Shown here one piece after another: positions 60,021-64,000 of a stretch of DNA of 64,000 nucleotides. Numbering within the stretch: position 1 is the first letter of the stretch; each line of letters opens with the position of its first letter. The translations under genes and the position numbers were made by a program. Origin of the DNA: Kaistia defluvii (GTDB lineage Bacteria; Pseudomonadota; Alphaproteobacteria; Rhizobiales; Kaistiaceae); the NCBI RefSeq assembly GCF_026343955.1, contig NZ_JAPKNI010000005.1, positions 402,679 to 466,678 on the forward strand, in the 5' to 3' direction. The notes below the pieces were generated by a model. That model did no database searches. It was not told the DNA's origin and saw nothing but the letters and a program-made list of their open reading frames with translations.

Positions 60021-62036
60021 CTAGACGAACTCCATGATCACCGCGTCGACGGCAAGGCTCTCGCCCTGCTTCACGGCGATCCGCTGTACCGTCAGGTCGC
60101 GATCCGCGCGCAGCACGTTTTCCATCTTCATGGCCTCGACGATCGCCAGCGTCTCGCCCGCCTTGACCTCCTGCCCCTCCTCGACCGCCAGTGAAACGAC
60201 AAGGCCGGGCATCGGGCAGAGCAGGAACTTGGACGTGTCGGCCGGCTTCTTCTCCGGCATCAGGCTGTAGAGCGCGGCGATGCGCGGCGTCATCACCCGC
60301 GCCACGACGTCGACGCCGCGATGGAGCAGGCGATAGCCGGATAGCGCGGGGCGTACCTGCACCGCCAGCGGCTCGTCGTCGATGGCCCCTTCCCAGACCA
60401 GATCGCCCGGCACCCAGTTCGACAGGACCGTGACCGGCTCTTGCGCTCCCGGAAGCACGATCTCGACCTCCATCGGCAGCAGTGCGATTCCCGTTGGGCT
60501 TTCCAGTTCGACGGTGTTGCCGCCGATCGAGACCACCCAGTTCTCGCGCCAGTTTCCGGCATGCGGCGCCAGGCGGCCTGCCAGACGATCAAGCCGATCC
60601 TTGCGCAGGATCTCCATCGTCAAAGCGACGACGGCGAGTTGATGCAGCGTCGAACTCGACGCCGTAACGCCCTGGAATCCGTCGGGAAACTCCTCGGCGA
60701 TGAAGCCGGTCGAAAGCCGCCCCTCGCGCCAGCGCGGATGCGCCATCAGCGCCGAAAGGAACGGCACATTGTGCTGGATGCCCTCGACGACGAAATCATC
60801 CAGCGCCACGCTCATGGCCTCGATCGCCTCGCCGCGGGTGGCGGCATGGGTACAGAGCTTGGCGATCATCGGATCATAGAAAATCGAGATTTCGGATCCC
60901 TCGACGACGCCGGTGTCGTTGCGAACCGTGATGCCCTCGCGATGCGCCTCGATGGGCGGGCGATAGCGGGTCAGACGGCCGATGGAGGGCAGGAAGCTGC
61001 GATAGGGATCCTCGGCATAGATGCGGCTCTCGATCGCCCAGCCCGTCAGCCTGACGTCCTTCTGCGCGATGGCGAGCGGCTCGCCCGCGGCGACGCGGAT
61101 CATCTGCTCGACGAGGTCGATGCCGGTCACGAGCTCCGTCACCGGATGCTCGACCTGGAGGCGGGTGTTCATCTCCAGGAAGAAGAAGCTCTTGTCCTGG
61201 CCGGCGACAAACTCGACCGTGCCGGCCGAATCGTAGCCGACCGCCTTGGCGAGGGCCACGGCCTGCTCGCCCATGGCCTTGCGCGTCTTGGCATCGAGCA
61301 GCGGCGACGGCGCTTCCTCGATGACCTTCTGGTTGCGGCGCTGGATCGAGCATTCGCGCTCGCCGAGATAGATGACGTTGCCGTGCTTGTCGCCCAGCAG
61401 CTGGATCTCGATATGGCGCGGATTGACGATGAACTTCTCGATGAAGACGCGATCATCGCCGAAGGAGGACTTCGCCTCGGAGCGCGACAGGCGAAATCCC
61501 TCGCGCGTCTCGGCATCGGAATGGGCGATGCGCATGCCCTTCCCGCCGCCGCCGGCCGAGGCCTTGATCATGACCGGATAGCCGATCTGGCGCGCGATCT
61601 CGACCGCCTCCCCTTCGCTCTCGATCACGCCGAGATGGCCGGGAACCGTCGAGACATGGGCGGCGGCGGCCACCTTCTTCGACTGGATCTTGTCACCCAT
61701 CGCCTCGATCGCCGCGGCGTTCGGGCCGATGAAGACGAGGTTGTTGGCGACCAGCGCCTCGGCGAAGGCCGCGCGTTCGGACAGAAAGCCATAGCCGGGA
61801 TGGATCGCGTCGGCGCCGGACTGCTTCGCAGCCGCGATGATCCTGTCCATCAGCAGGTAGGACTGCGCGGCGGGCGCCGGGCCGATATGGATGGCCTCAT
61901 CCGCCATCTCGACATGCAGCGCATCGCGGTCGGCATCCGAGAACACCGCCACCGTCCCGATCCCCATCCGCCGCGCCGTCTTGATGATGCGGCAGGCAAT
62001 CTCGCCGCGATTGGCGATCAGGATCTTGTCGAACAT
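60021..62036 (-). CDS. pccA: Propionyl-CoA carboxylase alpha subunit (biotin carboxylase + BCCP)
   Basis: This 671-residue protein has the biotin carboxylase ATP-grasp domain (KILIANRGEIACRIIKTARRMG, IKASAGGGGKGMRIA, EMNTRLQVEHPVTE), a middle BT-like domain and a C-terminal biotin carrier with Lys637 in VEAMKMENV. Length and the BT domain fit propionyl-CoA carboxylase alpha; the 3-methylcrotonyl-CoA subunit is the main alternative. The beta subunit and methylmalonyl-CoA mutase genes are not adjacent. It is cytosolic and divergent from folP. Confidence 0.93.
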   Translation of the reverse strand: MFDKILIANRGEIACRIIKTARRMGIGTVAVFSDADRDALHVEMADEAIHIGPAPAAQSYLLMDRIIAAAKQSGADAIHPGYGFLSERAAFAEALVANNLVFIGPNAAAIEAMGDKIQSKKVAAAAHVSTVPGHLGVIESEGEAVEIARQIGYPVMIKASAGGGGKGMRIAHSDAETREGFRLSRSEAKSSFGDDRVFIEKFIVNPRHIEIQLLGDKHGNVIYLGERECSIQRRNQKVIEEAPSPLLDAKTRKAMGEQAVALAKAVGYDSAGTVEFVAGQDKSFFFLEMNTRLQVEHPVTELVTGIDLVEQMIRVAAGEPLAIAQKDVRLTGWAIESRIYAEDPYRSFLPSIGRLTRYRPPIEAHREGITVRNDTGVVEGSEISIFYDPMIAKLCTHAATRGEAIEAMSVALDDFVVEGIQHNVPFLSALMAHPRWREGRLSTGFIAEEFPDGFQGVTASSSTLHQLAVVALTMEILRKDRLDRLAGRLAPHAGNWRENWVVSIGGNTVELESPTGIALLPMEVEIVLPGAQEPVTVLSNWVPGDLVWEGAIDDEPLAVQVRPALSGYRLLHRGVDVVARVMTPRIAALYSLMPEKKPADTSKFLLCPMPGLVVSLAVEEGQEVKAGETLAIVEAMKMENVLRADRDLTVQRIAVKQGESLAVDAVIMEFV

Positions 62037-62201
62037 GCGGGCTCCTCGGCGGAAATGGCCTTCCTGGACAATAGGTTTCTAGGCTGTCTGGCAGGAAGCG
62101 GCAATCATGGTGCTACCGAATCCGAAGCCTCCCGACACACCCCCACCAGCCGGCCATCCCACGCATTCCAGCCGGAGGTAGCCGGCGCGACTGACAATCC
62201 G

Positions 62202-62231
62202 TTGACAGGTCAATCGGTTTGGGTGCTGTAA
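62202..62231 (+). promoter_or_regulatory. Candidate promoter of the folP-folB-folK operon
   Basis: TTGACA (62202-62207) is a consensus -35. The best -10, CTGTAA (62226-62231), 18 bases away, is weak. It lies 61 bases upstream of the folP ATG. No riboswitch-like structure is evident in the 256-base gap between pccA and folP. Confidence 0.4.
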
Positions 62232-62292
62232 CAGCATCGCGGCCGCAGGGCCGCCGCATGACTCGTCAAATCCTTTTCGCCGAGAGCTCCTC

Positions 62293-63132
62293 ATGGCGCC
62301 TGTCGCCCGCATCGACATCGATCACCTGGACCGCCGGACCGCCGGTCGCAGCCTGATCATGGGCATCCTCAACGTGACGCCGGACTCGTTTTCCGACGGC
62401 GGCGACCACAACGGGGTGGAGGCGGCTGTCGCCCATGCCGGGCTGCTGCTCTCGGAGGGCGCGGACATCATCGACGTAGGGGGCGAATCGACCCGCCCTG
62501 GCGCCGCCGAGGTCGACGCGGAAACGGAAGCGGCGCGCGTGATCCCCGTCGTTCAGGCGTTGGCCCAACGCACGCAAGCGCTGATCTCCGTCGATACCTA
62601 CAAGGCTTCCGTGGCCGAGCAGGCGCTGAGGGCCGGCGCGCATATCGTCAACGACGTCTGGGGCCTGCAGCGCGAGCCCGACATCGCCCGCGTCGCCGGC
62701 GCGCATGGCGCGGCGGTGATCGCCAGCCACTGGGAGCGCCAGACCTATTCGCCGGCCACCATCCTGGACGCGACGAAGCGCTTCTTCGAGCGCTCGGTCA
62801 CCCTGGCGCGTCAGGCCGGCATTCCCGACCACCGCATCGTGCTCGATCCCGGCATCGGCTTCGGCAAGACCATGGCCGACAACCTGCGGATCCTCGATCG
62901 CATCGACGAGATCGTCGCGCTCGGCTTCCCCGTGCTGCTCGGCGTCTCGCGCAAGCGCTTCATCGGCGAGATCACCGGCAGGGAGCCCAGGGAACGCCTC
63001 GCCGGCACCATCGCCACCAACGTCCTGGCGGCCGCGAAGGGTGTCTCGTCCTTCCGCGTGCACGACGTCGCCGCCCATCGCGACGCCCTCGCCGTCACGG
63101 ACGCCATCCTCTCCAGCCGCGAAGCCCCATGA
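62293..63132 (+). CDS. folP: Dihydropteroate synthase
   Basis: This 279-residue TIM-barrel enzyme joins p-aminobenzoate and dihydropterin pyrophosphate in folate synthesis. Signature blocks are IMGILNVTPDSFSDGGDHNGVE, GADIIDVGGESTRPGAAEV, VSVDTYKASV-type ISVDTYKAS, NDVWGLQREP, LDPGIGFGKTMADN and LLGVSRKRFIGEITGR. It is the first gene of a tight operon: its TGA overlaps the folB ATG (ATGA). It is the sulfonamide target; no resistance-type change can be judged by eye. Confidence 0.97.
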   Translation: MAPVARIDIDHLDRRTAGRSLIMGILNVTPDSFSDGGDHNGVEAAVAHAGLLLSEGADIIDVGGESTRPGAAEVDAETEAARVIPVVQALAQRTQALISVDTYKASVAEQALRAGAHIVNDVWGLQREPDIARVAGAHGAAVIASHWERQTYSPATILDATKRFFERSVTLARQAGIPDHRIVLDPGIGFGKTMADNLRILDRIDEIVALGFPVLLGVSRKRFIGEITGREPRERLAGTIATNVLAAAKGVSSFRVHDVAAHRDALAVTDAILSSREAP

Positions 63133-63500
63133 CCGACCGTATCTTCATCAACGACCTGCGCTTTTTCGGCTATCACGGCGTACTGCCGGAAGAAGCCGTG
63201 CTGGGCCAGCGTTTCCGCGTCGACATAACCGCCGAACTCGACCTGTCGGCGGCAGGACGCGACGACGATCTGGCCAAGACCGTCCATTACGGTGAGATGG
63301 CGATGCTGGTCGAGGAGATCGGCAGGACGCAGCGCTTCCAGCTGATCGAGGCCCTGGCCGAGGCGATGGCCAACGCGATCTTCAAAGCCTATCCGCCGAT
63401 CGAGCGCCTGACCGTGCGCATCACCAAGCCGGAGGCGCCCGTACCGCTCTCGACCGGCATCATCGCGATCGAGATCGAGCGGAGCCGTCCCCGTGACTGA
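63129..63500 (+). CDS. folB: Dihydroneopterin aldolase
   Basis: This 123-residue enzyme cleaves dihydroneopterin to 6-hydroxymethyl-dihydropterin. Typical segments are IFINDLRFFGYHGVLPEEAVLGQRFRVDI, VHYGEMAMLVEEIGRTQRFQLIEALAEAMA and VRITKPEAPVPLSTGIIAIEIE. The Glu in the HGVLPEE block and the Lys in ITKP are the catalytic positions. It overlaps folP by 4 bases upstream and folK by 8 bases downstream. Confidence 0.96.
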   Translation: MTDRIFINDLRFFGYHGVLPEEAVLGQRFRVDITAELDLSAAGRDDDLAKTVHYGEMAMLVEEIGRTQRFQLIEALAEAMANAIFKAYPPIERLTVRITKPEAPVPLSTGIIAIEIERSRPRD

Positions 63501-63975
63501 CGCCTATCTCGGCCTCGGCAGCAACCTGGGCGACCGCGAAGCCCTTCTGCGCGCAGCGATCATGGCGCTAGATGCAACGCCCGACGTGCGCGTGACGTCC
63601 ATTTCGTCGCTCTACGAAACCCCGCCCTGGGGGCCGGTGCCGCAGGGGCCGTACCTCAACGCCTGCGTCGCACTCGAAACCACATTGTCGCCGCGCCAAT
63701 TGCTGACTCTTTGCCTTGCCATCGAGCGCGACCACGGCCGAGAGCGGGCCATCCGCTGGGGACCGCGCACGCTCGACATGGACGTGCTGCTCTATGGCGA
63801 CGAGAGCATCGACGAGGAAGGCCTGATCGTCCCCCACCCGCGCATGGCCGAGCGCGCCTTCGTCCTGGTGCCACTGGCAGAAATCGCGCCGGATCTTCGG
63901 ATCGGCGGACGCGCAATCCGCGAGTTGCTGGGCGGGGTCGAGACGGACGATATCCGGAAGATCGGCCCGCTCTAG
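63493..63975 (+). CDS. folK: 2-Amino-4-hydroxy-6-hydroxymethyldihydropteridine pyrophosphokinase
   Basis: This 160-residue HPPK transfers pyrophosphate from ATP to the pterin, feeding FolP. Family blocks are AYLGLGSNLGDREALLRAAI, VTSISSLYETPPWGPVPQGPYLNACVALET, GRERAIRWGPRTLDMDVLLYGD (Asp metal ligands) and VPHPRMAERAFVLVPLAEIAPD. The start codon is GTG inside folB, an 8-base overlap. It is the last gene in the window; the final 25 bases hold nothing recognisable. Confidence 0.97.
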   Translation: MTDAYLGLGSNLGDREALLRAAIMALDATPDVRVTSISSLYETPPWGPVPQGPYLNACVALETTLSPRQLLTLCLAIERDHGRERAIRWGPRTLDMDVLLYGDESIDEEGLIVPHPRMAERAFVLVPLAEIAPDLRIGGRAIRELLGGVETDDIRKIGPL

Positions 63976-64000
63976 AGTCTCTGGCTGCCGGAAGCACGGC

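Overview
The window is GC-rich chromosomal DNA from an alphaproteobacterium, most likely of the order Hyphomicrobiales (Rhizobiales). Support comes from lineage-typical families: EipB (DUF1849), DUF992, DUF2865, DUF1489, a rhizobial-type phasin, the rpiA-DUF2059-gor block beside gph, class II DAHP synthase, GatB without a visible GlnRS gene, and a ClpA with a Lys/Pro/Ala-rich tail. The genus cannot be fixed from the sequence. I see no prophage, insertion sequence, CRISPR array, rRNA operon or plasmid replication genes. It reads as ordinary core and shell chromosome with small regulated accessory units.

Layout. 1-0.9 kb: an ArsR-SRPBCC-GFA unit, cut by the window edge, whose promoter holds a 20-bp palindrome. 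1.0-4.6 kb: a sugar-acid unit (FCD-GntR regulator, AraD1/FAH enzyme, alpha-ketoglutarate semialdehyde dehydrogenase) that looks like the last steps of a non-phosphorylative pentose route. 4.7-9.6 kb: a YfcG-like GST, a tiny repeat protein, gatB, creA and a MATE exporter. 9.8-17.8 kb: a DUF2865 secreted protein, an AGE-family sugar isomerase, gltX, a GT4 glycosyltransferase, a RecD-like helicase and an L,D-transpeptidase lipoprotein. 17.8-25.5 kb: nadE, a YgiD-type dioxygenase, a divergent TetR/MFS pair, DUF992, DAHP synthase and LssY_C.

25.5-32.8 kb: an MmyB-type XRE regulator facing a membrane protein and an NTF2-like protein across a perfect operator palindrome; an AlkA-like glycosylase; gor-DUF2059-rpiA facing gph; eipB. 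32.9-39.3 kb: RidA, GDPD, a FemAB-like GNAT protein next to an LTA-synthase-type sulfatase, HIT, then an AhpD-like protein with its ECF41 sigma factor and a recognisable ECF41 promoter. 39.3-45.7 kb: clpS-clpA, a phasin, a D-Ala-D-Ala carboxypeptidase with a SPOR domain, and a membrane DnaJ protein. 45.9-51.5 kb: panC, DUF1489, DUF599-DUF3253, YdcF, an aldo/keto reductase and a diguanylate cyclase.

51.6-64 kb: a translationally coupled DegT aminotransferase/Gfo-Idh-MocA dehydrogenase pair (GnnB/GnnA-like, possibly for diaminoglucose lipid A), an exported esterase, mgtE, tRNA-Leu(GAG), lipB, acylphosphatase, a HAD phosphatase, a ceramide-glucosyltransferase-like GT21 enzyme, the propionyl-CoA carboxylase alpha subunit, and an overlapping folP-folB-folK operon. 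Cell-envelope functions are over-represented (L,D-transpeptidase, carboxypeptidase, EipB, LTA-synthase-like, FemAB-like, GT4, GT21, GnnAB-like, YdcF).

I found no clearly unprecedented system. The best leads are small regulatory circuits with readable operators (ArsR, MmyB-XRE, ECF41) and envelope gene pairs of unknown substrate.
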